DNA of 39,864 bases from Schoenoplectus triqueter (lineage: Eukaryota; Streptophyta; Magnoliopsida; Poales; Cyperaceae): NCBI GenBank assembly GCA_964058805.1, contig CAXKVV010000037.1, positions 1-39,864 on the forward strand. The letters run 5' to 3'. Below are positions 1-11,699 of this stretch, one piece after another; the stretch's first letter is position 1, and each line of letters begins with the position of its first letter. Below the pieces are notes generated by a model. The model did not search any database, was not told where the DNA came from, and saw only the letters and a program-made list of their open reading frames with translations. The position numbers and the translations under genes are program-made.

Positions 1-545
1 TTAGATGTTTAGATTTCGTACTTAGGTATTTAGATATGTGTTCTGGGTGTTTAGATATTTGTTCTGGATATTTAGATATATATTCTAGATATTTAGATTT
101 ATTTTTTATGTATTTAGATATGTGTTCTAGGTATTTAGATATGTATCCTGAGTAGTTACATATATTATCTAGGTATTTAGATTTCTTACTTATATATTTA
201 GATATGTGTTTTGAGTATTTAGATATAATATCTAGGTATTTAGATTTCTTATTTGGGTATTTAGATATATGTTCTTACGTATTTAGATATTTAGATTTCT
301 TATTTAGGTATTTATAAATGTCTTCTGGGTATTTAGATATTTGTTCTTGGTGTTTAAATACGTGTTATGAGTATAATATCTAGTTATTTAGATTTCTTAT
401 TTAGGTATTTATAGATGTGTTCTGGGTATTTAGATATTTGTTCTGGGTATTCAGATATGTGTTATGAGTATTTAAGTATAATATCTAGATATTTAGATTT
501 CTTATTTATGTATTTAGATATGTGTTCTGGATATTTAAATATTAT
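1..545. repeat. AT-rich minisatellite (about 20-21 bp unit), cut by window start
   Basis: A degenerate array of units like GTATTTAGATATGTGTTCTG repeats from the first base to about 545. The variant TTTAGATTTCTTA recurs near 175, 238, 291, 387 and 495, which suggests a higher-order unit of several basic repeats. The left border is outside the window. No reading frame or foldback is visible. It looks like a local tandem expansion rather than a transposon. Confidence 0.85.
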
Positions 546-1032
546 TTATATGTGATTATCTAGAGTATGCGATTTCTTTCAATTATTTACTGAATAACAC
601 GAAAAAAATAAACTTCACAAAATAATATTTTCTCATAAAGTAACAAATATACTTTAAATATATATTTATATAATTTTATCAGCCTAATAATATATTTGAT
701 AGACCTCAATTATATATTATATTCAATTAGGGTTTTATCTCAAAAACTATGCATTTTATGTTAATTGTTAAGAATTTATTCAATTTTTATGTTGAGTTCG
801 AGATACTGCTGCATTTCTTATTATTTTACAAATTATGGAATGTAAACAAGAATGTCAACATGAGAAATGATGCTTGGTACGAGATGGATCGAACCTACAC
901 GAAGAAATTAAGTGAAAAATACTTCTGGACAAAAATTGCGGATCACAATTATCAAATTGAGGACCGCAATAATGAGATTTGCTCTCTAGTTCGCTCTGTT
1001 AAAAAAATGTAAAAATTACGGACCGCAGCGAG
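546..1032. other. Intergenic AT-rich stretch with an unrecognised 87-codon frame
   Basis: No gene is recognised here. A plus-strand open frame at 749-1012 begins with an AT-rich, hydrophobic, low-complexity stretch and matches nothing I know. Its second half (from about 840) could be degenerate upstream gag sequence, because recognisable gag follows directly at 1033, but I cannot align it. Confidence 0.4.
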
Positions 1033-1999
1033 GCATGTGATAGATACCAAGAGCTGTTGCGTCTTTATCCACATCATGGACTCGAGAAGTGATTCATACT
1101 TCAGATTTTCTATGAAGGGCTTGAACAGTCCTCTAAACTAACAATTGATGCAGCAACAGGAGGTAATTTAATGAACATGAGTGCTCGAGATGCCTACAAA
1201 TTGATTGATGAGATGACGTTGAGGCAATAACAATGGAGCTCAGTGAGAGGACCCATTTGAGGTACACCGGGTGTGATTGAGATGAACATTTCAACCAAAT
1301 TGGCAACACAAATGGAGGCGATGCAAAAAAAAAAACATAGACCACCTGACCAACCAAAATATTTTAGCGGTACATCAATCACCTACTTGTGCTATTTGTG
1401 GTGGAGACGATCACTTGACCATAAACTGCAATTGGAGAAGATCTGATGAGGGGGATACAGAACAAGTCAATGCATTCAACAATAATTTCAGACCGTAGAA
1501 TAACCCTTACTCAAACACCTACAATCCTGGATAGAGAAATCACCCAAATTTCTACCAGGACAATCAACCTCAAAACCCGAACCAATATCCCAATCAAAAT
1601 CTACCAATCCAGGGATACATACAAAGATAATTTGACCAAGGTGCTCTACAGAAGTCTAATTTGGAGCAAATGATGGAGATGGTGATGCATGGACAAGAGG
1701 AGTTTATGTAAGATCAGAAGATGATCAATCAATAGGTAGCTGATCAAATCAAGAACTTGAGTATAAAAATTGATCCTCTTACTACTTAAGGAAAAATACT
1801 TGAAACTCAAGTGATGCAACTGACAACATCTCCTGCACGATAACAAGACATGCAAAGAAAACATATAAATGCCGTCTTCTTAGGAAATGAATGGGAATAA
1901 GAAAAAACTAAACTACAAGAGAATGAAACCGAGCAAGCAATGACACGATCGCTGTGCAAAGTACAGTTAAAGAAGCCAAAGTACATGACAAAGGGCAAA
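1033..1999 (+). pseudogene. Decayed Ty3/gypsy retrotransposon gag
   Basis: The conceptual product is the capsid/nucleocapsid polyprotein of a plant Ty3/gypsy element. The frame from 1033 carries the Retrotrans_gag signature: RYQELLRLYPHHG, then FYEGLEQSSKLTIDAATGG at 1108 and QWSSVRGPI near 1232. After the A-run near 1325-1335 the signal moves to the next frame, where a CCHC zinc knuckle (CAICGGDDHLTINC, 1388-1429) is followed by an Asn/Pro/Tyr-rich tail containing NNPYSNTYNPG. This order is typical of plant gypsy gag, perhaps Athila/Tat-like. Many in-frame stops and at least one frameshift make it non-functional. No protease, RT, integrase or LTR follows, so only an internal fragment remains. 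Sure of the gag identity, unsure of the lineage. Confidence 0.9.
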
Positions 2000-2088
2000 A
2001 ATGAACTTTTCGTTTGATTTTTAATTAGGAAAACTGAATTATAAAAAATAGTACAATTCTAAGTTTTCTCTTTCATGTTTTGGTTTAG

Positions 2089-2196
2089 GAACTTGGGTTA
2101 CAGGAAGAGTCGAGGTTGCAAAAAGCTGCCCCCTTGGAATCAAGCTGTAACAGAATGAAAGCTGATTATACAACGTTCTTGTTGTGTTTACAATAA
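2089..2196 (+). other. Candidate terminal coding exon of an unidentified host gene
   Basis: A pyrimidine-rich tract ending TTTGGTTTAG (AG at 2087-2088) looks like a 3' splice site. Two frames stay open after it. One ends at TGA 2156-2158 with a C-terminus reading KKLPPWNQAVTE. The other ends at TAA 2194-2196. AATAAA at 2192-2197 could be a poly(A) signal. Base composition is more balanced than on either side. The gag relic directly upstream would then sit in the preceding intron. I do not recognise the protein and cannot choose the frame, so this remains a suggestion from splice-site and composition cues. Confidence 0.25.
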
Positions 2197-2199
2197 ATT

Positions 2200-2731
2200 G
2201 TCTCGTTTTATAATCAACTGTCCAAATATTTTATTCCTGTTAGTTGTACATTCTCAAACATAAGTGCTGACACGCAAGCGTTGTCAAGGCTGTTATAGCT
2301 TATTTGGGGTCTTTGAACCTCTATTGTAATTGCATATTAGTTTGTAGTTCGTTTCGTACAAAGACCTGATGCCTTTTTTGCAGTATTGGTGCTACTCATA
2401 TTACTCATATATCAGCATTCTTGAACAGAGTTTGGTGCCACAGTATCACAATCGTAATCTTAATATCAAAATAGTTTGCAAAATGACATCCAAAACCAGT
2501 CCTCTTTATGTTACCCGCCTGTTGTATATTGTACGTATACAACTCTCATGCTAGAAAATTCAATAGTACCAGCTTTATTCGGTTGTTATGGACTGTGGCC
2601 CATGAACCATGGGCCTCTACAATTTTATTATTATTTTATTTTTTCACATTCCTAGAACCAATTTTAGCAATCAGTAACCTAATATATTAACCTGAATTGG
2701 AAGTACGAGGCCAGAAAATACAAACAGCGAT
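2200..2731. other. Non-coding stretch, possible 3' UTR/downstream flank
   Basis: No domain or repeat is recognised. Two short overlapping frames (2369-2554 and 2508-2690) have no protein-like features. The sequence is moderately AT-rich and low-copy in appearance, compatible with 3' UTR or intergenic DNA. Confidence 0.35.
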
Positions 2732-2739
2732 GGCTGTGG

Positions 2740-3529
2740 CAGTGTTGTAAAAATCGGTCGTTTTGGCCGACTAGCGGCAAACCGTCACGAATAGCTAATC
2801 AGCCGTATTTTTTCGTTTAACTGTTATGCTACAATAATCTTTTTAATGAGTGTTATGTCAAAGTAAATATATAACTCATTATACTTATCTCTTTTATGAA
2901 AATTACAGAACTATTATTGTAATTTTTCTTCTCCGAATTAATCTCTTTTATCACTATTTTTTATTTTTTAAAGACATGTGATATCTTCCTTCATTATTTT
3001 TACTTCTCAAAATCAAACTAAAAAAAATAAATAGATAATTAGATCATCCAAATCTCAAAAAAACTATAAAAATCGAAGTTATTTAATTTTGTTTCTCTAA
3101 TCGTAACATCATAACTTTATAAACCAAAACATCTGAAAATGTTGTTAAATTATGTACCATTTTTGTAATTATTTTTTATTTTGAGTATTTTCGTACAATT
3201 AATTATTAATATAATAAAATATAAAAAAGATGGAGTTTGCACCATATATATAGATTGAGTGTATTAGATGTATTAAAGTAATGAACTATGAAATATCATA
3301 TTATGAGTTTATGACTGTTAAATCATTTTTTATATATAATGTTTAATAACTACAATCATTAATATAATATTAAATGAATGAGTAATATATATTGTATATA
3401 AATAAATATATATATAATAATAAAAATATTAAATCATCCGTAAAAATTTATTTAATTAGTCGCATAATGATTAATCGTTTGATGCTATCCTGTCCGTCCG
3501 CTAAGCGCATACCATTTTTTACAACACTG
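2740..3529. mobile_element. Non-autonomous hAT element, 790 bp
   Basis: The left end CAGTGTTGTAAAAA (2740-2753) is matched by its reverse complement at the right end (TTTTTACAACACTG, ending 3529), a perfect 14-bp terminal inverted repeat that continues imperfectly with TAGCGG-type sequence. Flanking octamers GGCTGTGG (2732-2739) and GTCTGTGT (3530-3537) agree at 6 of 8 positions, as expected for a decayed hAT 8-bp target duplication. The interior is AT-rich with no transposase. CAGTGTTGTAAAA ends are known from plant hAT elements. Confidence 0.82.
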
Positions 3530-3537
3530 GTCTGTGT

Positions 3538-5780
3538 GGGGAAGAAGAGGAAAAACAGTAACCTTGGAACAACAGTGTTAGCACCAGCGGTACCTTCAGT
3601 TCTTTTTTTTTTTTCCATTTTACCCTTCTCTCTTTTTCCTGCTCCTTTTCCTTTCTCTTCCACTCCACCTCGTTCCTGCCCAAAAACTATTATTCCATTG
3701 CATTGTTCTCCTCTCTTCCTCTTCTGATCAGCAGGTTAATTTAGTTATTTAGAAAATTTCCTTTGAATTTAAGATGCTGCTATTGATGGATTTGGTTCGT
3801 GTTGGATTTTGGTTGTTTTGATTGAATGGTTCTGGTGATGTATGCTCACCACCTGTTTGCTGAAAATACTGTACTACTATTGGGTAGACTTGCTACCTGC
3901 AACATTTCAAATTTAAATGTACTTGATATATGTTGGTGTACATTTTAATGACCTGAGCAGACTACCTAATAAAATTAAAATCCATACTGAAGCTAGAGCT
4001 GCTAAGTTAAAAATTTGTAAGGGACTTGGAGTTGTTTTGGGTCTGGGTCCATATCTGGTGTCAAGTTATTTGATCATACCAACATTTCAAGCAAAATGGA
4101 TAAGCACCCATTATTTCCCCTTCAATTTCGGTCTGGTTATTATGTATGTTCATAATATGGTTGAAACTTGTATTTGCATATGAGCATGTCCTGTTCAGAT
4201 TTTCGTGAATTTTAACTCAATTTGGTACTGGTTCAATGTCAGGTTGGGTTTTATGTTTGTATTATTATTACTAGATTAATTTAAAGTCCTTTAACAATTT
4301 CAAGAGCCAGTGTTTCCTTCCTGGTAACTAAACCAGTACTGTGTAATGTACACACTTCGTTAAAGAAACAATGAAGATACTTTCTAAGGTCTGGTTCGTC
4401 TGCTTTCAGGTTTAATCAAATGATCAGAACAGATCTAATTTTAGGTCATTATAGTTTTAAATTTTCTCGGAAGGATATCCTTATATTGACTTTAATCAGG
4501 TTGTAGTTAATTTTACCTAAATATGCTTGGTTTTGGGCCCTTTCAGGTCAGACATGATAACAAGATTAAAATTAGTTGGGCTCAGATTAGACTAATTCTG
4601 GGTGATGTTTTGGATGCTATTCAGGTTAAACGAACTTTGTGCAGGAAGAACACAACATCTTGTTATGCAGAGCAATATAAACATTGTTGGATTGTATTTT
4701 ATTTTTGGAGAAAAAAATTCTGTTGGATTGTATATCTGGAATATTGTTGTAGGAAGTTGAATAAGGTCATGTTCTATTCTAACATAAAACTGGGTTACTT
4801 TTATTCTGTTAACTCAGCACTACTAACTTCTAAATGTGCTTTGAGTTTCAAGTAAAACAAAATAGTGTACTATTTTGAAAATTAATATGCCTAATTTGGA
4901 AAGGATGCAGGTAGTTATTCTGGTAAAATCTTGCTAACATAAAAAACAATTACTATTAATGCATGGGAAGTGGCATAGTAAATTAATATCAAGTTGTGGA
5001 GAGAGTTTTGGAATATATAGGCTGTTAGGGTCCCAGGTTTTATTAATCAACTAAATATTCAGAGGTCAGTAACATGAATCTAGTCCACATCTTGCAGTTG
5101 TTGTTAACCAGAGTTTTCATATACAGTCAAATATGCCCCATGCCTGATTTTTCACAGGTCTGGTAACAAAGGTCTATTGCAAATGATTGTCATGTATCAA
5201 TTAACATAAAGGTTAATTCACCTAGATATTTTCTATTGATTGTTACTTAGGATTTTTTCTGATTAAAATACTCAAGTTAGGAATTAATAATGATGAGTAT
5301 TTGTGTAGGATATATTGAAATTAATGAACTACAGCCAATAAATGGAGCATCAAACAATTGTCCCATGCTTGTGTGATGATTTGTCTCTAACCTAATTTTT
5401 TTTAAGGTTTTGTTTTCTTGTCTAAGAGAGTACATTTTTCTGTTTGATTTGCCTAATAAATTGGGACCACTACATTATTATAACCTTCTGTCCTTTGATG
5501 AGGCAGCTTGTATTGTATGGAGAAGATATTATATGCTTTGTGATGCTCAGTATATACATTTTCATTTCATTGTAGTAGATATAACAAGAACAAGAAGCTA
5601 ATTAATTTTATTGGATTATTAATTAAACTTATAATGAATTTTGCGAGTCCAAATCGAACCCCCCATGGCCCCATGGCACTCTGAACTGTCACACTTTGCC
5701 AAGAGAGAAACATCACTCATAACCGGGAAAAACATGATCCATCTCCTGTATTTCTCACAGTCACAGGGGTACTCGTGACA
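3538..5780 (+). other. Gene-leader-like region without identifiable coding exons
   Basis: From about 3600 to 3730 the plus strand is strongly C/T-rich, like many plant 5' UTRs, and ends in TCAGCAG followed by GTTAAT, a plausible splice donor. The next 2 kb is T-rich and intron-like, with several TTTCAGGT sites (for example near 4404 and 4543). Open frames at 3917-4183, 4523-4855 and 5410-5601 show no known domain. It could be a UTR exon plus long intron, a lncRNA, or a promoter remnant. The hAT element ends just upstream. Nothing else is recognised up to 5780. Confidence 0.25.
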
Positions 5781-5781
5781 A

Positions 5782-6252
5782 TGTACTTTTTAACATAAAC
5801 TTAATTTTAGTATTAAAGTTAAATAAATTAAAAAATAAAGGAAGACTCTTTGACTTCAGCACTTTGACAGAATTTTAAGACTGATGAATGACAGTATTTG
5901 AAGGGGCAAATGGATGTGGAATTTAGTGTATGATCTATGGATGAAAAACTATTGAAGTCTAGTTTCCAATGGTTCAAATTGCAAGTCGTTTGGAGTTCCC
6001 TACAGAAAGTTATGGTGATTTTAGTGGACAAAGGTCAGCTGAAAGGGTGCTGTTTAGAATTCTGTTTTTATTACGAATTTCTAAAGTCTTCTTAGATGTT
6101 TAGTCTATATAAAGAGTTGTATTCTGTTGTTTTGTAAGCAAGAAAGTTATAAGAGTCAATAAAAAATATTTACTTATTTTTATCCACAGTTCTCTTATTT
6201 TTTTTCATTTATCTACCAACCTTTAATTCTATCACTTTTTGATCCCGGAACA
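5782..6252 (+). mobile_element. Old solo-LTR-like sequence related to the copia LTR at 27236
   Basis: About 5935-6170 aligns in order with 27350-27600 of the copia 5' LTR. Shared landmarks include AAGTCTAGTTT, AATGGTTCAA, CAAGTCG.TTGGAGTT, GAAAGTTATG, TTCTGTTTTTAT, TTACGAATT, and a TATA-like box before AGAGTTGTA.TCT.TTG. The borders are approximate: TGTACTTTTT at 5782 may be the start and GGAACA at 6252 the end. I see no convincing 5-bp target duplication and no primer site or coding region. A diverged solo LTR is the simplest reading. Confidence 0.65.
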
Positions 6253-6794
6253 AAAACATTTCACTATATATATGTTAAATTTTTTTATTAGGCTGAGTAG
6301 ATAGAAATTTAGCAACCAAGTTCAAATTTATGGGAAACGATAATATTTAAATGCATGACAAATAAACTCATTAACAACTGCACCTATTCTTCAGAGACGT
6401 CAGAGCTGCTTCACTTTTGTGTTTTCGTCTCTTTCTGACAATAGTTGTTTTGTCCTCAGTACTCAGCTTCTCTACGAGGATTACAATGCAAAGTAACATG
6501 AACTTTGAGAAAATATGAACGATCTTTCTATTAAAAAAAAAAAACAGCTAGCTCACGTGAAAATTACATTTTGCACAAAAATCTCTTGAAGCAGACCTTT
6601 TCGACAAGCAATCATTGAAATATTTTCCAAGCTTGGACATGATTTATAGAATTATTTTTAATGAAGCGTAAATTATTATGTTGTGGCGCTTGTGATTATT
6701 TCTGTATTATATGTTTAGAAGCTTTCTAATTTGACACATTTGGCTTTCAGGAGAGGAAGATTAGGCAATAGTTATTTGACCCCCTAGTAACAAC

Positions 6795-6831
<37 letters not shown>

Positions 6832-7756
6832 AAACAGCGGGAGAAAACATCAAATCAATTTTCGGAGAGCAATGCCCATAATTTTACGTCGTAAAGCTTT
6901 CATCTTTTTTCCTCTTGTGGAATTATTATTCAAGAAAAAAATCTTCTCTGGTAATTAAATTGTACAACAGAAAGTTGTCATCACCCTAAATTTGTCAATT
7001 TGGTCCCCGAAATTGCTGGAAATTTCATGGCCAATATTCTGTCCAGTTTTAACAAGTCAAAAGTTTAATTTGTCTTCTGTGGTTGTGATCTTGTCTTTCT
7101 GTAGTTAATTGCTTAATCATTGAGGTTTTACTCATACAGCCATACTATATGTGTTGGAAGGCCCAGTTAATGGTTTTTACTGCTCCCCCAGCATCAGAAT
7201 GTTTTTTCATGACATCAGAAAGAAATAGCTAAAAATGGCTTTGCTATGCAATGATTGTTTTCTATTTTTTTTTATGATGAGATGGAAGTTTTATCTGGAA
7301 GGGAATAAGGATGTTTTGATCTCTGAAGCTCACTTTCATGCGATATCTTTTACCCTAGCTTGTTTCAAATATTGCATTCTTTTGTTGCTGTCAAATGTTT
7401 TTAAGGCTTCCTTATTTTTTCGTAATTGTTCCGGCTCAAAAATGGGTTAATTTGGCAGGAGATAATGAACTCATCTTTCCATTTGATCATCCCACCATAG
7501 TTTCTATTTCAATAAAGTTTTTAGAAAGCTTATTTAGTTGTCATGAAGATGCAATATTACTATATTAGGGACATTAGAACACACAACAATTAATGAGAAA
7601 TTGAAAACTCATATTCATGGGAATGCAAGATAGTAAACAAAAATTCAATTACTGTCGAAACTATTCACGAAAATTTTATTCTTTTTCTTGAAAGACTGAG
7701 CCTTGAAGAAATAACAAAATCCCAACTTCTCGTTCCTGAACCATTTTTTTGTTTTT
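6253..7756. other. AT-rich intergenic stretch, no gene recognised
   Basis: Contains a (TA)n microsatellite and otherwise low-copy-looking AT-rich sequence. A 71-codon plus frame at 7235-7450 is Phe/Leu-rich and matches no family I know. No terminal repeats or domains are visible. Confidence 0.4.
6798..6829. repeat. (TA)n microsatellite
   Basis: About 32 bases of pure alternating T and A. Confidence 0.97.
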
Positions 7757-7759
7757 AAT

Positions 7760-8614
7760 TTTTTTATCAGAATCTCACATGAGTACTCATTTTTTTGACT
7801 GATTAGAAGGGCTCGAATTAGTTTCTTAGCTCTTCAACTTCTTTTTAATAACCATAAGAAAAAAATTCATCTAAGGCCCGAATTATTATCTCGGGCCCTC
7901 CATATTTTTTTTCTGGTATAAAAAAATACTATATATTAATGTATTATGCAAATTTTCTTAGCACCTCAAAATAAAACTTTAATACTGCCAGGTATATATT
8001 CTGATATAGTATACTTTTCTCGTTTCATTTATCTTTGTACTCTGTTCGATTCAGTGTACACTTTTCAACTGGCTCAAGCTTGATTGCTCTTTTTTGGGTC
8101 ATGGTATGCGTCCAAACCAATCTATTATCATCGCATTTGTTGAAAATTTAGAGGTTGAAATCTGGTATATGATTATAATATATATAAACACAAATTACAT
8201 TGACAAAAAAAAATACTAAAATAGATATGTTTCTAAGGTATATCTAATTTTTATGATAAACTTAACTTTATATTACATATATTTGAAACATATTAACTAA
8301 ATTAAAAACATAAAACATATTCAAAGATCAAGGAAGAGCAAACAATCAAACTGCTCCTGCGCTAACTAAACTGAATTGTAGATGCATGTAATCCCAATTA
8401 TTTAGAATGAACATATATCAAATTTGGATTGATTCCGAATTTTTTTTATAACTAGAAGAAAAAAAAATCACCTAGGATCCGAATTAATATCTTGAGCTAT
8501 CCAATTATTTTTGTTTTGGTTAAAAAAATGTTGAAGAGCTTGGAATATTATTTCGGACCCTTCTAGTTAGTAAAAAAAATGAACACTCATGCGAGCAAGA
8601 TTCTGATAAAAAAA
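7760..8614. mobile_element. Foldback/MITE-like inverted repeat, about 855 bp
   Basis: The left arm 7760-7838 (from TTTTTATCAGAATCT to GCTCTTCAAC) is repeated in inverted orientation at 8530-8614. Further in, a short palindromic module with CTAAGGCCCGAATTATTATCTCGGGC near 7873 recurs diverged as CCTAGGATCCGAATTAATATC near 8472. No coding sequence lies between. I could not settle a target duplication, so the superfamily is open. Confidence 0.6.
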
Positions 8615-8763
8615 TATAAAATATTTTCTAAAAAAAAATGCACGGCGTCGGGAATTTATCTACTTGCTTTAATTAGGCACTAAACTAGCTACTCTCGATC
8701 AGGCAAGTCACCAATGTACGCTGATATCTGTACTAATATTCTTCACAATAATTATCAATATAT

Positions 8764-8892
8764 ATTTCGGTCTAGTGGCAAAAAAAAACACCTTATGTGT
8801 GAGATGTCGTGAGTTTGAAACCCGAATGATGGGTTTTTATGAATAATTATGAAATTTAAGAGTTTGACTCTCATCTTTCCAATCAAAAAAAA
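8764..8892 (+). mobile_element. tRNA-derived SINE with A/B boxes, poly(A) tail and 14-bp target duplications
   Basis: The body begins near CGGTCTAGTGGC (A-box-like, 8768-8779), has a B-box-like GTTTGAAAC at 8813-8821 (consensus GWTCRANNC), and ends in an A-run at about 8884-8892. It is flanked by identical 14-mers AATTATCAATATAT at 8750-8763 and 8893-8906, the long target duplications made by target-primed reverse transcription. Its length of about 129 bp is in the range of short plant SINEs. It would be transcribed by RNA polymerase III and mobilised by a LINE; no LINE is present in the window. Confidence 0.85.
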
Positions 8893-8906
8893 AATTATCA
8901 ATATAT

Positions 8907-9784
8907 TTTAAATGAAATAAATATTTTCTTCATTAAATATCTGGAATAGCTCATGAACTTGTAATATATGTTAAATATATATGAACGGTGAGATATAATT
9001 TGAAAATATTACCGAATAAAATGAATAATGTATAAAAACATGTTTCAATCCGTAATTAAATTAATTTTCTTTAATCAACTCTCTGTTCCTTTCTTACCGT
9101 TGATGCGGTGTAACAGGATAGGAGGAAGGAAAGCTCTTTGGATCGTTTGAAAAAAGACATGACTCAATCAATATACTTTGTTCTATAAATTATTGAAGAT
9201 ATGAAAACTGACATGTCCAAACCCGTCTACGAAAAATGGAGCGCCGAACCGGCTTTGGAAATTTTGTGCAGTTAAAGTTCCATCTAATCTTTATATCTTT
9301 ACAGAATGAAATGAAACCAATCAGGGGATCTTATTTTCTATCCAGCTGATCACCAGCTGATATTGTTTACTTCATTGAATTTGAACTAAGATGAAATCAC
9401 CTAGAAGAATTTTGAATATTATTTAATAAACTGGCTAGCAAGTAGGCATCATTATCCCGCAAGTTGCATGCTATTTTACTTAAAAAGGTACAGTGTAGTA
9501 TGTAGTTAAATTAAAAAAAGAAGAAATTGGGGAGTCCACTTTTGTCAAGTTCACAACTTATTCCTTATTATTCATTATCTATTTATTGAATTTTAAAAAA
9601 ATATGCTTATAATTAAAATGTATAACTAACGCTAATTGTCATAAACATCTATCAAAGTATTTTAAAAAAATAAAGGACATTAACAATTATATATTCTCAC
9701 ATAATTGATATATATCTATGATTGATACATATTTTGATGGAGAAGGCATGAACGTTCCATAGATATTTTTCTTTAAAAAAAGAA
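8907..9784. other. AT-rich intergenic stretch, nothing recognised
   Basis: No open frame of note, no inverted ends and no RNA gene. There is a slightly more complex patch at 9090-9380, again without a recognisable protein. Confidence 0.4.
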
Positions 9785-9792
9785 CCTGAAAC

Positions 9793-10267
9793 TAGGGGTG
9801 TGAAATTGTTAGGTTCAGTTCAAACTGAACTAAATATATACATCAATTTTTTTAGTATTATGAACCAAATTAAACTTATAAAAATCTCAACTGAATAAAT
9901 TGAAAACAATTAAACCAAAATTTTATTTGGTTTATTCGGTTAAATCAAAATATTGATAGTTATAAAAATTGATAGAAAAAATAAATAGTTCGAAATATAA
10001 AAATAACTAAATAAAATCTATAAAAAATAAATATAATTATATTATCTTTGATATGATCCTTATCTATACCAAGTAAAATAAATTTGCTTGGTAGATTTTG
10101 AACTATTCAGTTTATCCGATTTAGAAAAACATAAACTGAACCACATAAAAAAAATTGAATTAGCTAAAATTTTCAACCACACTGAAAATTTTAAACTGAA
10201 AAATAAAACCAAATAGTCCACAATTTAATGATTTGATTTAAAATAATTAAAACAATCCGTTTGCTCA
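9793..10267. mobile_element. hAT-type MITE, about 475 bp
   Basis: The left end TAGGGGTGTGAAATTG is the usual plant hAT-MITE terminus, followed by GGTTCAGTTCAAACTGAACT. Perfect 8-bp target duplications CCTGAAAC flank it at 9785-9792 and 10268-10275. The right end TTTGCTCA lacks the expected CACCCCTA, so a few terminal bases may be lost. The interior is AT-rich and contains motifs of the AACCGAAC type and inverse. No transposase is encoded. Confidence 0.8.
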
Positions 10268-10275
10268 CCTGAAAC

Positions 10276-11699
10276 CAAAAAAAAAGCAAAAAAAAAAGAA
10301 AAGAAGAGAGAATCCCTTTTAGTGATCATATGGTAATTAATAAGGATAAAATATCCGGACCTCATTTTTTTCCTGAATGATTATCAAAAAAAGGTTTGAT
10401 TTTTAAATTTTTTATTTTTAGTCCTTAACTATCCCGTATGATACAAAAATAATAACAAGATAAGCCTAGGAAATGTGGGGTTGATATCAAACCAAAGGCA
10501 ACTCTCCACGTCGCCTATTCCCGTCCCGTCTTATCCTCACAGCAAATCCCTTTCTGGTTTGAGGTTTCCCCAATCCACAGTCCCCATTTCATTTCCGTTT
10601 TTAGGCCCCAGAAATTAATTGTTTTATTAAATGAAAATGAATAGCGTTGTTGGAGGCGTGTGCCACCCACAACCAAGCATTCACTTTTCGGCCATTTTTG
10701 ACAAGTCAACGCAATCGTGTGGGATTAGTAATCCTCAAAGGAAAGCAAAGATTCTTTTCTTAAACAAATCGGAGCGAGGGACGAAAACACAGAATTACAA
10801 AGCTGCACCAAATAAAAGTAATATATATGGACAAAATGAAATGATATAAATTTCTTTATGCGTATTTTACAATAATGATATGCTATTTGACATAAGAATG
10901 GCCAATAAACCAATTAATAATTCACTCCAACAAAAAAATAATAGGTAATGGTTGTTGATTGAAGAGTTCCTAATTCGTTATTGAAGAGGGTGTTAGAAAA
11001 GTCTGTAAAAAATTGTTACCACATTTCGTTGCCAAATCACATGATATTATAGAAGTTGGAGCGGGCTGAAATATATATTCTTATTTTAAAAAAAAAGTTA
11101 ATTTGTGATGTTTATTGTGATAAAAACTTATTGATTAAATAAAGAGAGTGAGTTTTCGACATGATCTTAGCGTCAGAGCCAACAACATCACTTCTTTGAT
11201 TATAAATTATGTTTTCTACCATGATCATCAGATGACTCATGATTCTACAAGTTTGTCCATTATATTTTTAAATAAACATTTGATGTTCCCAAACTGCATT
11301 AAAAATAAAAGTAGTGCGCGCAACACCTTTTTGTTTCTACTTGGCATCTCAAACTTGACTAATTGTGTTATTCAATACCACATAACCGGCCTTTACAAAC
11401 CCCAACCAATAACGGTTTTTTTTTTTTGAAAAAAAAAGTTACTAGATAGGAGTTAATGCTTTTTGAAAAAAAAATAAAAGGAAGATTCGATAACAGTTAT
11501 TAATTATCAATAATTACAAAAAATGTGTAAAAAAAAAATATACAAAGAAAGTTAGTAAAGATTTTGAAAAAAATAGTACTAAAGGTCGATGGATTTCAAC
11601 TATGTCAGAATCTGTTGACTTAAATATCATATACCTTGAGTAATCCATATGATTTTCTCGAATGAACATACCTACTATATTTTAGGGCGGAAAAATATG
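10276..11699. other. Intergenic; low-copy patch at 10440-10800
   Basis: 10440-10800 is richer in G/C than its surroundings and has W-box-like TTGAC/GTCAA motifs near 10698-10711, so it could be an old promoter or gene remnant. Open frames on both strands there (10515-10709 minus, 10631-10849 plus) contain no domain I recognise. The rest, 10850-11699, is AT-rich with several homopolymer runs and no visible gene. Confidence 0.35.

Noticed and set aside
1..545. CRISPR-like or structured repeat array
   Set aside because: Units are imperfect, contiguous and without unique spacers, and the surroundings are plant nuclear DNA. A minisatellite explains it.
749..1012. An 87-codon frame as a functional gene upstream of the gypsy gag
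   Set aside because: The first half is low-complexity AT-rich translation and no family is recognisable. It is kept only as a note in the gap entry.
3448..3727. Plus and minus frames over the C/T-rich tract at 3600-3730
   Set aside because: Low-complexity Pro/Phe/Ser or Lys/Glu translation of a pyrimidine tract, better explained as a 5' UTR-like sequence.
8764..8892. Functional tRNA gene
   Set aside because: The A/B boxes are degenerate, no cloverleaf forms, and the long target duplications plus A-tail point to a SINE.
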